From NCBI GenBank assembly GCA_963756975.1, contig CAVWPS010000001.1, positions 620,001 through 684,000 of the forward strand: 64,000 bases of DNA, read 5' to 3'. The notes beneath the pieces were generated by a model. That model saw nothing but the letters and a program-made list of their open reading frames with translations. It was not told the DNA's origin and did no database searches. The stretch comes from CAVRQM01 sp963756975. Its GTDB lineage: Bacteria > Pseudomonadota > Alphaproteobacteria > Acetobacterales > Acetobacteraceae. Every line of letters begins with the position of its first letter. Position 1 is the stretch's first letter. The position numbers and the translations under genes are program-made. Shown piece after piece: positions 43,988 through 54,369 of the stretch.

Positions 43988-45118
43988 ATGCGTATCAAAA
44001 CCGCCCTGCTGACGGCGACGATCCTGGCGGCCCCCGCGGTGGCGCTCGCGCAGCCGGTGACCGGCCTTTATGTCGGTGCCGGCGCGCTGGGCAACATCCT
44101 GCAGAACGAGACCATCAAGCGCTTCGATGGCCCGGTCGCGACGCCGGGCTTCGGCAACGGCAGCAATCCGAAGTTCGACATCGGCTACGGCGGCGTGGCC
44201 AGCATCGGCTACGGTCTCGGCAACGGCATCCGGGTCGAGCTCGAAGGCAACTACCGCACCAACGATCTGCGCTCGGTCAGCAGCGCGACCCCGGCCCTTC
44301 GCCCGAGCGGCCACGAGGAAAAATACGGCGCGATGGTCAACGCGCTCTATGATTTCTCGTTCAGCGACATCGGCCTGTCCGAACTCGGCCTCGACGGCGT
44401 CAACCCGTATGTCGGCGTCGGCGTCGGCTACGCGCAGGACCGCTTCCGCGGCGTGAACATCCCGCTGAACACGGGCGCCGGCTACAGCTCGATCAACGTC
44501 AACCACGGCTACGACACGTTCGCCGCACAGGCGATCGCCGGTGTCTCGGTGCCGTTGTACGACTTGGTCCCGGGCCTGTCGCTGACCGCCGAATACCGGT
44601 TCTACGACATCCCGCAGGACCGCAAGTTCAAGACCCAGCTGATCGCGCCGGGTGCGACGAACTCGGCTTCGACGCTGAAGATCGCCGACGACCTGAACCA
44701 GAGCGTGCTGGTCGGCTTCCGCTACGCCTTCGACGTGCCGACGCCCGCCCCCGCCCCGACCCCGGTCGCGGTTCCGGTGCAGACGCCGACCCGCTCCTAC
44801 CTCGTGTTCTTCGACTGGGATCGCGCCGATCTGACCGCCCGTGCCCGCCAGATCATCGGCGAAGCCGCGTCGAACAGCACCCGCGTCCAGTACACGCGCA
44901 TCGAGGTCAACGGCTACACCGACACGTCGGGCACGCCGGCCTACAACCAGAAGCTGTCGCTGCGCCGCGCCGACAACGTTGCCGCCGAGCTGGTGCGTGA
45001 CGGCGTGCCGCAGAGCGGGATCAACATCCAGGCGTTCGGTCAGACGCACCTTCTGGTGCCGACCGCCGACGGTGTTCGCGAGCCGCAGAACCGCCGCGTC
45101 GAGATCATCATCCGCTGA
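43988..45118 (+). CDS. OmpA-family outer-membrane protein (paralogue)
   Basis: 376 residues from ATG 43988 (GAGGAG 8 bases upstream). Signal peptide RIKTALLTATILAAPAVALA. Barrel with GGVASIGYGLGNGIRVELEG, then a Pro-rich linker and the OmpA domain (VFFDWDRADLTARARQI; EVNGYTDTSGTPAYNQKL). Same plan and end (EPQNRRVEIIIR) as the protein at 40451. A strong terminator follows. Confidence 0.9.
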   Translation: MRIKTALLTATILAAPAVALAQPVTGLYVGAGALGNILQNETIKRFDGPVATPGFGNGSNPKFDIGYGGVASIGYGLGNGIRVELEGNYRTNDLRSVSSATPALRPSGHEEKYGAMVNALYDFSFSDIGLSELGLDGVNPYVGVGVGYAQDRFRGVNIPLNTGAGYSSINVNHGYDTFAAQAIAGVSVPLYDLVPGLSLTAEYRFYDIPQDRKFKTQLIAPGATNSASTLKIADDLNQSVLVGFRYAFDVPTPAPAPTPVAVPVQTPTRSYLVFFDWDRADLTARARQIIGEAASNSTRVQYTRIEVNGYTDTSGTPAYNQKLSLRRADNVAAELVRDGVPQSGINIQAFGQTHLLVPTADGVREPQNRRVEIIIR

Positions 45119-45140
45119 TCGTCCTCGCCCGGCTTTGAGT

Positions 45141-45175
45141 AAAAAACGGCCCCGTGGCGACACGGGGCCGTTTCT
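45141..45175. terminator. Strong intrinsic terminator after the OmpA paralogue
   Basis: A6 run, stem CGGCCCCGTG (45147-45156), loop GCGA, stem CACGGGGCCG, then TTTCTCGTTT. It serves the plus-strand OmpA gene; the A-run lets it work for the methyltransferase gene on the minus strand too. Confidence 0.92.
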
Positions 45176-45179
45176 CGTT

Positions 45180-45948
45180 TCAGGCCGCGAAGATCATCGT
45201 CGCCGTATCGATGGTGAAGCTGCCGTCCGCTTCGACCTCGTAATGCGCGCGGACATCGTCGCTGACCGCCGCCTGAAGCGCGCGAATGGCGGCTTCCATC
45301 ACCGGCGGCGCCGCGATGCGGGCGATCCAGCTCGCGAACTCCATGCGCGCCCGGCCGGCCGTCGTCTGCGCGTGCCGAGAGTCCGGCGCGGCCGGTGGCG
45401 TCGAGCCATTCGGCGACCGAGCGGTCGCGCACGTGGGACGTGTCGCGCAGCAGCTCGACCGCTTGCAGGAACGTGTCGTTGGCACCGGGCATCGCCGAGA
45501 CCACGTCCGCGAAGCCGGCGACACCGGACGGGCGCAGCACCCGGGCCGCTTCCCGCACGCCGGCCTCGAAATCGCGCCAGTGGTGGGCGCTGTAGCGGCT
45601 GAGCACGACGTCGAACGAGGCCGTGTCGAACGGCAGGCGTTCGGCGCTGCCCTGTTTGGTCCGGATCGCGTTCAGGCCCCGGCGGGAGGCCTCGGCGGCG
45701 ACGACGGCCAGCATCCCGGCCGACAGATCGCAGGCGACGACCTCCCCGGCCCCAGCCTCCGCCGCCGCGTAGGCGACGTGTCCGCCGCCGCAGCCGAGGT
45801 CGAGCACGCGGCAACCCGGACGCGCCGAAACCAGGGCGGCGAGTGCGGCAAGGTCTTCGCCGGCCGCGTGGACCGTGCTGCCGAGATAGGCGGCGGCGCG
45901 GTGTCCGAAGCGTTCGACGACCAGTGTTTCCTGCGTGCGGTCCATCAT
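45180..45948 (-). CDS. Class I SAM-dependent methyltransferase (frameshift in sequence)
   Basis: N-terminal domain: CRVLDLGCGGGHVAYAAAEA is the SAM-binding motif, then DLSAGMLAVVA and FDVVLSRYSAHHWRDFE. The UbiE/MenG-like small-molecule fold is clear but the substrate is not. After about 45377 the conserved reading (RHAQTTAGRARMEFASWIAR to TMIFAA) continues in another frame, so one extra base, or two missing, is present. ATG at 45948 overlaps the racemase stop. Confidence 0.8.
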
Positions 45949-46646
45949 TGAGTTCCTGTTTTGAGCGACCAGTCCACCGCGGCCTCGACGTGCAACGCGG
46001 TGGTATCGAACAGCGGCACTGCGCTGTCCCCGGGCTGCACGAGGAGCATCAGCTCCGTGCAGCCCAAGACGATGGCTTGCGCGCCGCGCCCGATCAGCCG
46101 CGCGATCACGCCGCGAAACTTCTCCCGTGACTCGGGCTCGATCCGGCCCTGCACCAGCTCGTCGTAGATGACGCGGTGGACCAGCGCGCGGTCGTGCGCG
46201 TCCGGCACCAGCGTGTCGAGGCCGGCGGCGGCGAGGCGGGATTTGTAGAAGTCGCGCTCCATCGTGAACGCGGTGCCGAGCAGGCCGACGCGAACGAGGT
46301 TTTGCGAACGGACGCGCTCGGCCGTCGGATCGGCGATGTGCAGCAGCGGAATGTCGATCGCAGCCTCGATCTGCGGCGCCAGCAGATGCATCGTGTTGGT
46401 GCAGATCACCAGCAACTCGGCCCCGCCGCGCTCCAGCCGGTGGGCCGCGTCGATCATCAGCGTCGCCGCGTCGTCCCAGCGATCCGCCGCCTGCAGCGCC
46501 TCGATGTCGGCGAAGTCGAACGACCACATCAGCAGCCGTGCCGAGTGCAGGCCGCCGAGCCGCGCGCGCACGCCCTGGTTGATCAGCCGATAGTATTCGG
46601 CCGAACTCTCCCAGCTCATGCCGCCCAGCAGGCCGATCACCCGCAT
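45945..46646 (-). CDS. Aspartate/glutamate racemase family protein
   Basis: 233 residues. The two catalytic Cys are in ICTNTMHLLAPQ and VLGCTELMLLV, and the N-terminal IGLLGGMSWESSAEYY is the YgeA/RacX type. Interconverts L- and D-amino acids; the exact substrate is unknown. ATG at 46646 with GGAGGAG 8 bases upstream. Confidence 0.87.
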   Translation of the reverse strand: MRVIGLLGGMSWESSAEYYRLINQGVRARLGGLHSARLLMWSFDFADIEALQAADRWDDAATLMIDAAHRLERGGAELLVICTNTMHLLAPQIEAAIDIPLLHIADPTAERVRSQNLVRVGLLGTAFTMERDFYKSRLAAAGLDTLVPDAHDRALVHRVIYDELVQGRIEPESREKFRGVIARLIGRGAQAIVLGCTELMLLVQPGDSAVPLFDTTALHVEAAVDWSLKTGTQ

Positions 46647-46725
46647 CCGCAAAACTCCTCCGTTCGCAACCGCAACGTCGGGTCGGTTGCGCCATTCTGT
46701 CCAGCCCGCCACAAGCGGGGCCGCC

Positions 46726-49032
46726 ATGTGGTTCTGGATCCGTCGGGCGCTCGCCGCCCTTGTCGTGCTGATCCTGGTCGCCGCCGGCGCCGTTGCGGCC
46801 GTGTTGTATTCGACGCTGCCGGGCTCGGGCGGCGCGGCCATCCCGGGGTTGTCGGCAGCGGTCACGATCGACCTCGACCGCGACGGCATCCCGCGCATCC
46901 GGGCGGCCAACGCGCTCGATGCGGCGGCCGCACTCGGCTGGCTGCACGCGCGCGACCGCATGTTCGAGATGGATCTGACGCGCAGGAGTGCCGCCGGGGA
47001 GCTTTCGGAGCTGGCGGGACCGGCAACGCTGCGGCTCGACCGGCTGACCCGGACTCTTGGCCTCAGGCCGGCGGCCGATGCCGAACTAGCGGCACTCGAT
47101 CCCGGCACGCGGACCATGCTCGATGCCTACGCGCGGGGCGTGAACGCGCGGATCGCGCAGCGCGGCCGGTTCGTGGCGCCGGAGTTTTTGGTGTTCGGCA
47201 CGCCGAAGCCGTGGATGCCGGTCGATAGCCTGCTGTGGGGCAAGACCATGGCGATGTACCTGTCGGGCAACTGGCGGGCGGAACTGGACCGGCTGCGGCT
47301 GTCGGCGACCCACTCGCCGGCCGAGATCGAGGCGCTGTGGCCCGCCCCGCCCGGCGCGGGCGTCCCGCAGGCGGCGGACGTGTCCCGCGCGGCGGGGCGG
47401 CTCGCGGCGGTTTTGCCGGTGTTCCCGGATCCGTTCACCCTGCCGTCGGTGGCCAGCAACGCGTGGGCGGTCGACGGTCGCGGCACCGCGCACGGCGCAC
47501 CGCTGCTGGCCGGCGACCCGCATCTGGGGTTCGGGCTGCCGGGCTTCTGGTATCTGGCGCGGATCGAGACGCCGGACGGCGTGCTGGTGGGGGCGACCGC
47601 GCCGGGGCTGCCGTTCCTGGTGCTCGGCCACAACGGGCATATCGCGTGGTCGATCACGACGACCGGGGCCGACACGCAGGATCTGTTCGTCGAGACGCCC
47701 GCTTCCGTAAGCCCGGCCGGCGATGGGTATGCGACGCCGGACGGCCCGCGTCCGTTCGCGCGCCGGTCCGAGACGATCCATGTCCGTGGCCGCCCCGACG
47801 AGACCTTCACCGTGCGCTCGACCCGGCACGGGCCGCTGGTGAGCGACATCGTCGACCCGGGCGGGCCGTTGCTGGCGCTGTCGGCGGGCGGGCTGCTGGC
47901 GGACGATCACGCGGCCGCCGGGCTGTTCGCGCTGAACCGCGCGCAAAACATCGACGCGGCCGGTGCGGCGGTCGCGGGCATCACGGCCCCGGTGCAGAAC
48001 CTGATGGTGGCCGACCACGACCGGATCGGCTTCTTCGTCATGGGCCGCATCCCGGTGCGGCGCGCGGGCGACGGGCGGTTTCCGGTGGCGGGCGCGGACG
48101 GCGCGCACGACTGGACCGGCTGGGCGAGCGGGATGGCGTTGCCGCACGTCGTGGCCCCGGCGAGCGGGCGGATCGTCAACGCCAACGACCGGATCGCGCC
48201 CGCCGATTTCAGCCCGCAGATCGGGCTGGACGGCTACGGCGACTGGCGGGCGAAGCGCATTCGCGAGCGGATCGACCTCGACCGGCCGCGCGATCCGGCG
48301 GCGATGGTGGCGATCCAGATGGATACCGTCGATTTGTGGGCGCGCGCGTTGCTGCCGCTGCTCCGCGCCGTGAAGCCGCCGGATGCTCGCTCGGCCCGCA
48401 TGCTGGCGTTGCTGACCGGGTGGGAGGGGACGGCCACCCGGAACGCGCCGCAGCCGCTGATCGTCAACGACTGGCTGCGGCGGTTCGTGGCCGATGTCTT
48501 GACGGCGCGCGGGATTCCTCAGCGCGGCGAGGCGGCGGCACCGTGGCCGGATCTGGCGGCGCACGCGCTGCTCGACGATCCGGCGTATTGCCCGGGCGGG
48601 TGCGACCGGTTCCTGTCCGGCGCGCTGTCGGCGACCGCGGCCGATCTGTCCGCGAAGTACGGCGACGACCCGGCCAAGTGGCGGTGGGGCACGGCGCACG
48701 AGGCGGTGTTCGCGCACCCGCTACTGCGATTTGTGCCGGTGCTGGGGCCAATGGCCGAGGCGCGGATCGCCGCACCGGGGGACGAGACGACGGTCGATCG
48801 CGGCGGGTTCGCGGGACCGGGGTTTGACGACGTGCACGGGCCGGCGTTTCGCGGGGCTTACGATCTGGGCGACCTTGATGCGAGCCGGTTCGTGGTGGCA
48901 CCCGGGCAGTCGGGCAACCCGCTATCGGCGCACTCGCGCGATTTCGTGGAGCGGTGGCGGGATGGCGGGACGGTGACGATCGGCAGCGACGCCGGGCCGG
49001 GAGCGACGCGGCTGATGCTGACGCCGAAGTAG
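46726..49032 (+). CDS. Penicillin acylase family (Ntn-hydrolase) protein
   Basis: 768 residues. A membrane segment at residues 5-28 anchors or exports it. The alpha part has HARDRMFEMDLTRRSAAGEL. The beta chain would start at Ser244 (LPSVASNAWAVDG), the N-terminal nucleophile exposed by self-cleavage. GDPHLGFGLPGFWY and HNGHIAWSITTTGAD are other conserved blocks. Substrates could be N-acyl-homoserine lactones or acyl amides; this cannot be told by eye. Confidence 0.88.
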   Translation: MWFWIRRALAALVVLILVAAGAVAAVLYSTLPGSGGAAIPGLSAAVTIDLDRDGIPRIRAANALDAAAALGWLHARDRMFEMDLTRRSAAGELSELAGPATLRLDRLTRTLGLRPAADAELAALDPGTRTMLDAYARGVNARIAQRGRFVAPEFLVFGTPKPWMPVDSLLWGKTMAMYLSGNWRAELDRLRLSATHSPAEIEALWPAPPGAGVPQAADVSRAAGRLAAVLPVFPDPFTLPSVASNAWAVDGRGTAHGAPLLAGDPHLGFGLPGFWYLARIETPDGVLVGATAPGLPFLVLGHNGHIAWSITTTGADTQDLFVETPASVSPAGDGYATPDGPRPFARRSETIHVRGRPDETFTVRSTRHGPLVSDIVDPGGPLLALSAGGLLADDHAAAGLFALNRAQNIDAAGAAVAGITAPVQNLMVADHDRIGFFVMGRIPVRRAGDGRFPVAGADGAHDWTGWASGMALPHVVAPASGRIVNANDRIAPADFSPQIGLDGYGDWRAKRIRERIDLDRPRDPAAMVAIQMDTVDLWARALLPLLRAVKPPDARSARMLALLTGWEGTATRNAPQPLIVNDWLRRFVADVLTARGIPQRGEAAAPWPDLAAHALLDDPAYCPGGCDRFLSGALSATAADLSAKYGDDPAKWRWGTAHEAVFAHPLLRFVPVLGPMAEARIAAPGDETTVDRGGFAGPGFDDVHGPAFRGAYDLGDLDASRFVVAPGQSGNPLSAHSRDFVERWRDGGTVTIGSDAGPGATRLMLTPK

Positions 49033-49106
49033 ACCGCACTTCGAGGAAATGCTGGTTGTGAGCGTTTCCCGATCCCACATTGCCGAGAGTAACGTCGGAG
49101 CCGGCC

Positions 49107-49625
49107 ATGATCCCCTACGCGACTGCCTTTCAGAACGACGCGTTCGAAGACCGGCTCACCGGCGGCATCCTGCCCAGCCGCGTGCTGGCGTTCGTCATCG
49201 ACGGGGTGATCGTGACCGTCCTGGCCGCCGCTTTGTGGGTGGTGCTGCTGGTCATGGGGCTGCTGACGCTCGGGCTGCTGTGGCCGCTGTTCGCGCTGCT
49301 GCCGGCGGTGCCCGTCCTTTACAACTGGCTGACGGTCGCCGGGCGCGGACAGGCCACGCCCGGGCAGGCGATGTGCGGGCTTCGCGTGGTGCGCGACACC
49401 GATCTCGGCCGGCCGAACTCGGCGCAGGCGCTGGTCTGGGCGGCCGGGTTCGCGGTCACCATCGCACTCGGCGCGGTGTGGCTGGCGGTGGCCCTGATCA
49501 CGACCCGCCACCGCGCGGCGCACGACATCGTCGCCGGTGTCACCGTCGTGCGGCGTATCGATAGTCCGTTGACCGAAGGCCCGCGCAGGGCGAACATCGG
49601 GCCGGGGAATATTTGGGCCGCATGA
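49107..49625 (+). CDS. RDD-family membrane protein
   Basis: 172 residues, ATG 49107 with GGAG upstream. The RDD pattern is RVLAFVIDGVIVTVL (helix 1 with Arg/Asp) and TPGQAMCGLRVVRDTD, ending RAAHDIVAGVTVVRR. Three hydrophobic segments. Function unknown; some members are ion exchangers. Overlaps the arginyltransferase start (ATGA). Confidence 0.82.
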   Translation: MIPYATAFQNDAFEDRLTGGILPSRVLAFVIDGVIVTVLAAALWVVLLVMGLLTLGLLWPLFALLPAVPVLYNWLTVAGRGQATPGQAMCGLRVVRDTDLGRPNSAQALVWAAGFAVTIALGAVWLAVALITTRHRAAHDIVAGVTVVRRIDSPLTEGPRRANIGPGNIWAA

Positions 49626-50398
49626 GTTACAAGCCGCCGCGCCGGCCGCACTTCTTCTACACCACCGCCCCCCTGCCCTGCCCGTACGTCGCGGGCCGGA
49701 CGGAGCGGAAGGTCGTGACCGAAATCGCCGGCCCCGGGGCCGAGCAGTTGCACGACCGGCTGTCCCGCGCGGGGTTCCGGCGCAGCCACAACATCGCCTA
49801 CGCGCCCGTCTGCCCCGGCTGCCAATCCTGCGTGCCGATCCGCATCCCGGTCGCGACGTTCGAGCCGGGCCGCACGCTGCGCCGCATCTCGAAAGCCAAC
49901 GCCGACGTGCGCGGGATCGAGATGCCGGCGCGCGCCACCGCCGAGCAGTTCCAGCTGTTCGGCCGCTACCAGCGCGCCCGCCACGGCGAGGGCGACATGG
50001 CCGCGATGAGCTTCTTCGACTACCGCACGATGGTCGAGGACACGCCGATCGAGACGACCGTGGTCGAGCTGCGCGAGACCTCGGGCGAGATGGTCGGCGC
50101 GTGCCTGATGGACCGGCTCGGCGACGGGCTGTCGGCCGTCTACTCGTTCTTCGAGCCGTCGCTGGAGGCGCGCAGCCTCGGGACGTGGACGATACTGTGG
50201 CTGATCGAGCGCGCGCGGGAGCTGGAGCTGCCCTACGTGTATCTCGGCTACTGGGTGCCGGAGAGCGCCAAGATGGCCTACAAGGCGCGGTTCCGGCCGG
50301 CCGAGGTTCTGTCTGGCGGCGTTTGGCGGGTGCTGACGGCCGCCGACGAGCGGTCCGGGGTTCCCGAGGCGGAGCTGGTGGGTCAGACGGTCGCATAG
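49622..50398 (+). CDS. bpt: Arginyl/leucyl-tRNA-protein transferase (Bpt/Ate type)
   Basis: 258 residues. N-terminal Cys pair block CPGCQSCVPIRIPVATF and C-terminal YVYLGYWVPESAKMAYKARF match the Bpt/Ate family, which adds Leu or Arg to protein N-termini for N-degron decay. ATG 49622 overlaps the RDD stop; a TTG at 49613 is less likely. Confidence 0.88.
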   Translation: MSYKPPRRPHFFYTTAPLPCPYVAGRTERKVVTEIAGPGAEQLHDRLSRAGFRRSHNIAYAPVCPGCQSCVPIRIPVATFEPGRTLRRISKANADVRGIEMPARATAEQFQLFGRYQRARHGEGDMAAMSFFDYRTMVEDTPIETTVVELRETSGEMVGACLMDRLGDGLSAVYSFFEPSLEARSLGTWTILWLIERARELELPYVYLGYWVPESAKMAYKARFRPAEVLSGGVWRVLTAADERSGVPEAELVGQTVA

Positions 50399-50447
50399 CG
50401 ACGCCGGTGCCGCCGATCCGGTTGGACCAGCGGCACCGATGGTCTGG

Positions 50448-50588
50448 TTACGGCGTGGCCGGCCCGTTGGTGCCCGCGCCACCGGAGCCGGTGCCCCCGA
50501 CCGCCGTGGGCGTGGTCATCGGCTGGGTGCAGGCGGCGAGCGCCAGCGCGGACGCGACGATGAGTGTGCGCAGGGTAATCCGGGACAT
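50448..50588 (-). CDS. Small lipoprotein (46 residues)
   Basis: ATG at 50588 with AGGAG 6 bases upstream. TLIVASALALAAC is a signal peptide ending in a lipobox (LAAC), followed by a short Thr/Gly-rich tail (TQPMTTPTAVGGTGSGG). No known domain. It could be a small entericidin-like peptide, but without the usual features. Opposite strand to the arginyltransferase gene. Confidence 0.65.
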   Translation of the reverse strand: MSRITLRTLIVASALALAACTQPMTTPTAVGGTGSGGAGTNGPATP

Positions 50589-50695
50589 GATGGCTCCTGT
50601 GTTGAGTTGAAGGCGTGCTTCAACGCGGCAGGGCGCAGGAAGTCGCGTCGGGCGTCCGCGGAAGCAGATAGTTTCGTAGAGCGGGTCTGCAGCGC

Positions 50696-50773
50696 CCCTC
50701 ACCCAACCCTCTCCCGAGGGAGAGGGCAATCCAAGCTTCTCCCTCTCCCCTTGGGAGAGGGCCGGGGTGAGGG
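50696..50773. repeat. Dispersed palindromic repeat, copy 2
   Basis: CCCTCACCCAACCCTCTCCC and GGGAGAGGGCCGGGGTGAGGG arms (imperfect) flank the inner CCCGAGGGAGAGGG and CCCTCTCCCCTTGGGAGAGG hairpins. It ends 3 bases from the parC stop (minus strand) and may terminate it. Confidence 0.8.
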
Positions 50774-50775
50774 TT

Positions 50776-52988
50776 CTACCCTCCGAACCGCCCAGACTTC
50801 GGGAACCCGTTCGGCACCATACGCCCGACCTGCCCGCGATCCCCAAACCACGGCGTGACGTCCGTCTCCGTCCGCGTCTTGCCGCCCAGCGTCCACGACA
50901 ATCCGGCCGAGCGGGTGAAGGCGCGCGCGTCGGCCAGGGTCGCGTCGCGGTAGCGTTGCAGGATGACGCCGGCGCCCCGGCCCATGCGCGGGATCTGGTC
51001 CATCGGGAAGCAGAGCAATTTGCGGTGCGTGCCGACGACCGCCAGCGTGTCGCCCTCGACCGGGAGGCACAGCGTCGCGCGTTCGCCGTCGCGGAGATTC
51101 AGCACCTGCTTGCCGGTGCGCTTTTCGGCGATCAGGGCCGCCGCGTCGGCGACGAAGCCGCGTCCGGCGTCGGAGGCGACCAGGTATTCGGCGCCGTCGC
51201 GCAGCACGAACATCGTCACCACGTCGTCGGTCGCGGCGAGGCCGGTCAGCACCCGCACCGGCTGCCCGTCGCCACGGCCGCGCGGCAGGTCGGCGGCGCG
51301 GAGCGTAAACGCGCGGCCGTCGGAGGCGAACAGGCACAGGCGGTCCGGCGTCTCGCAGGTCAGCAGCGACCGCAGCGAATCGCCTTCCTTGAAGCGCAGC
51401 CCTTCATCCGTGACATGCCCGCGCACCGCGCGCAGCCAGCCTTGCGCGGACAGGACGACCGTCACCGGCTCGCGCTCGATGTAGCTTTCGAGTGCCGGTT
51501 CCTCGACATGGCCGGCCAGCGACAACGTCGTGCGGCGGGTGCCGAGCGGGCCGCCCGCGAATTTTTCCCGCGTCGTTCGGAGTTCGCTCGCGATCTGCGC
51601 CCACTGCTTCGCCGTCGAGCCGAGCAGCGTCGTCAGCTCGCGCGCCTCCTTCGTGAGCTTCGCGTGCTCGCGCCGGATTTCGATTTCCTCGAGCCGGCGC
51701 AGCGCGCGCAGCCGCATGTTGAGGATCGCTTCCGCCTGCACCTCGGACAATTCGAAGCGGGCCATCAGCGCCGGGCGCGGTTCGTCCTCGGTGCGGATGA
51801 TGCGGATCACCTCGTCGAGGTCGAGGAACACGCGCAGATAGCCGTCGAGCAGTTCGAGCCGGCGCGCGATCGTGCCCTGACGGTGCGTGCTGCGGCGGAC
51901 CAGCACGATCTGCCGGTGATCGAGCCAGTGGCGCAGCACCTCGCGCAGGCCCATGACGCGCGGCGTCCGCTCGGCGTCGAGCACGTTCATGTTGAGCGGG
52001 AAGCGCGTTTCCAGCTGTGTGGCGCGAAACAGCGTGTGCATCAGCACTTCGGGTTCGACCGCGCGCGTCTTCGGCTCCAGCACGAGGCGGACGAGTTCGG
52101 TGCTCTCGTCACGCATGTCGCCGAGCAGCGGGAGTTTCTTGTCCTCCATCAGCTGCGCGATCTGCTCGACCAGCTTCGCCTTTTGGACCTGATACGGGAT
52201 CTCGGTCACGACGACCGACCACCGCCGTTCTTGGCGCGCTCGACCTCCCAGCGGGCGCGCAGCCGGAACCCGCCGCGACCGGTCTCGTACGCGGCCTGCA
52301 TGCTGGCCGGCTCTTCGATCAGGATGCCGCCGGTCGGAAAGTCCGGCCCCGGCATGTGCGTGAGCAACGTGGCGGTCGTGGTCTCGGGGTCTTCGATCAG
52401 GGCCAGTGCGGCCGCGCACACTTCGCCCGCGTTGTGCGGCGGGATCGACGTCGCCATGCCGACCGCGATGCCGGCCGCCCCGTTCGCGAGCAGGTTCGGG
52501 AAGCCGCCCGGCAGCACGACCGGCTCGCTTTCCTCGCCGTCGTAGGTGGGGCGGAAATCGACCGCGTCCTCGTCGATGCCGGCGAGCAGCGCCTGCGCGA
52601 CCTCGGTCAGCCGCGCCTCGGTGTAGCGCATGGCGGCCGGGTTATCGCCGTCGATGTTCCCGAAATTGCCCTGGCCCTCGACCAGCGGGAAGCGGGACGC
52701 GAACTCCTGTGCGAGGCGCACCATCGCGTCGTAGATCGAGCTGTCGCCGTGCGGGTGGAATTTGCCCATCACGTCGCCGACGATGCGGGCGCATTTCTTG
52801 AAGCCCGACGCGGGATCGAGCCGCAGCTGGTGCATGGCGTAGATCAGCCGGCGGTGCACCGGTTTGAGGCCGTCGCGCACGTCGGGCAGCGAGCGCGACA
52901 TGATCGTCGACAGCGCGTAGGCGAGGTATCGCTCCGACAGCGCGTCGACCAGGCGCGTGTCGACGATGGTGCCGCTGCCGTCATCCAT
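50776..52988 (-). CDS. parC: DNA topoisomerase IV subunit A (frameshift in sequence)
   Basis: Decatenates chromosomes with ParE. The N-terminal breakage-reunion part is in one frame (YALSTIMSRSLPDVRDGLKP; active Tyr in AAMRYTEARL), and the rest (VTEIPYQVQKAKLVEQIAQL; beta-pinwheel blade GLSWTLGGKTRTE) in another. At about 52222-52226 one base is missing: restoring it gives ERAKNGRWSVVVTEIPYQ. ATG at 52988 overlaps the recO end (ATGGATGA). Confidence 0.9.
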
Positions 52989-53735
52989 TGGCGTGACCGG
53001 AGGCTCGCATGACCCGGTCGTACAGCGCGATCCGCGCCGGTGGCAACGGCCGATGCGTCGCACCGAACGCGTCGCGGGTCAGGAAGTGCCCGGTCAGGCG
53101 CAGCCCGTCGGTCCATTGCGCCGCGTCGCCGGGATCGCGGTCGTCGAGCAGCAGCGGCGGCAGCGGCAGCAGGCGGTCGCGGAATTTGCGGGCGGCCTCG
53201 GAGTTCGCGGCGTCGGCCGAGATCGCCTGCCCGGTGCGGGGCGACACCCACGCAAGATCGTCGGCGGTGCCGGTCAGCGCGCACGCGGCGAGGTTCAGGC
53301 CGTAGCCGAGGTCGTCGAGCAACGCCGACTCCCATCGTATAGCCTCGGCCAAGCGCGGCTGGCCGGGGGCGAGCCGGGTCAGCAGGTCGGCCAGGATTAC
53401 GAACACCTTCGGGTGCGGCTCGCGCTCCGGGAGGGCACCGGCGGCGACGGCACAGATGCCGGTCAGCACGGCCAGCGCCAGCGCGTCGTCCATGACGCCG
53501 GCGGCGGGCTGCGCGGCGGGCTCGGCGACGAGCGTGCCGAGCTGGTCCGACAGGCGGGCGGTCCATTGCGCGTGGACGAGGTTGCCGACCTGCCAGGTGG
53601 CCGAGCCCCTCCGCCCCGAGCCGCCGCGCCCGAGTCCTCGCCAGGCACCACCCTCCGGCGTCAGCACGGTCGCGATGACGTCGTTCTCGCCGTACGGGCG
53701 CGCGTCCAGCACGATGGCCGGCTGCTGCCAGGACG

Positions 53736-53739
<4 letters not shown>
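52981..53739 (-). CDS. recO: DNA repair protein RecO
   Basis: 252 residues. N-terminal OB fold (PAIVLDARPYGENDVIATVL, TPEGGAWRGLGRGG) and a C-terminal helical part with YGLNLAACALTGTADDLAWV, where the usual zinc Cys set is reduced to one. Loads RecA with RecR on single-stranded DNA. Overlaps its neighbours on both sides. Confidence 0.9.

Positions 53740-54365
<626 letters not shown>

Positions 54366-54369
<4 letters not shown>

Noticed and set aside
47086..48717. Long minus-strand frame opposite the penicillin acylase gene
   Set aside because: Antisense shadow; composition is low-complexity Arg/Pro/Gly and the sense gene has full conserved motifs.
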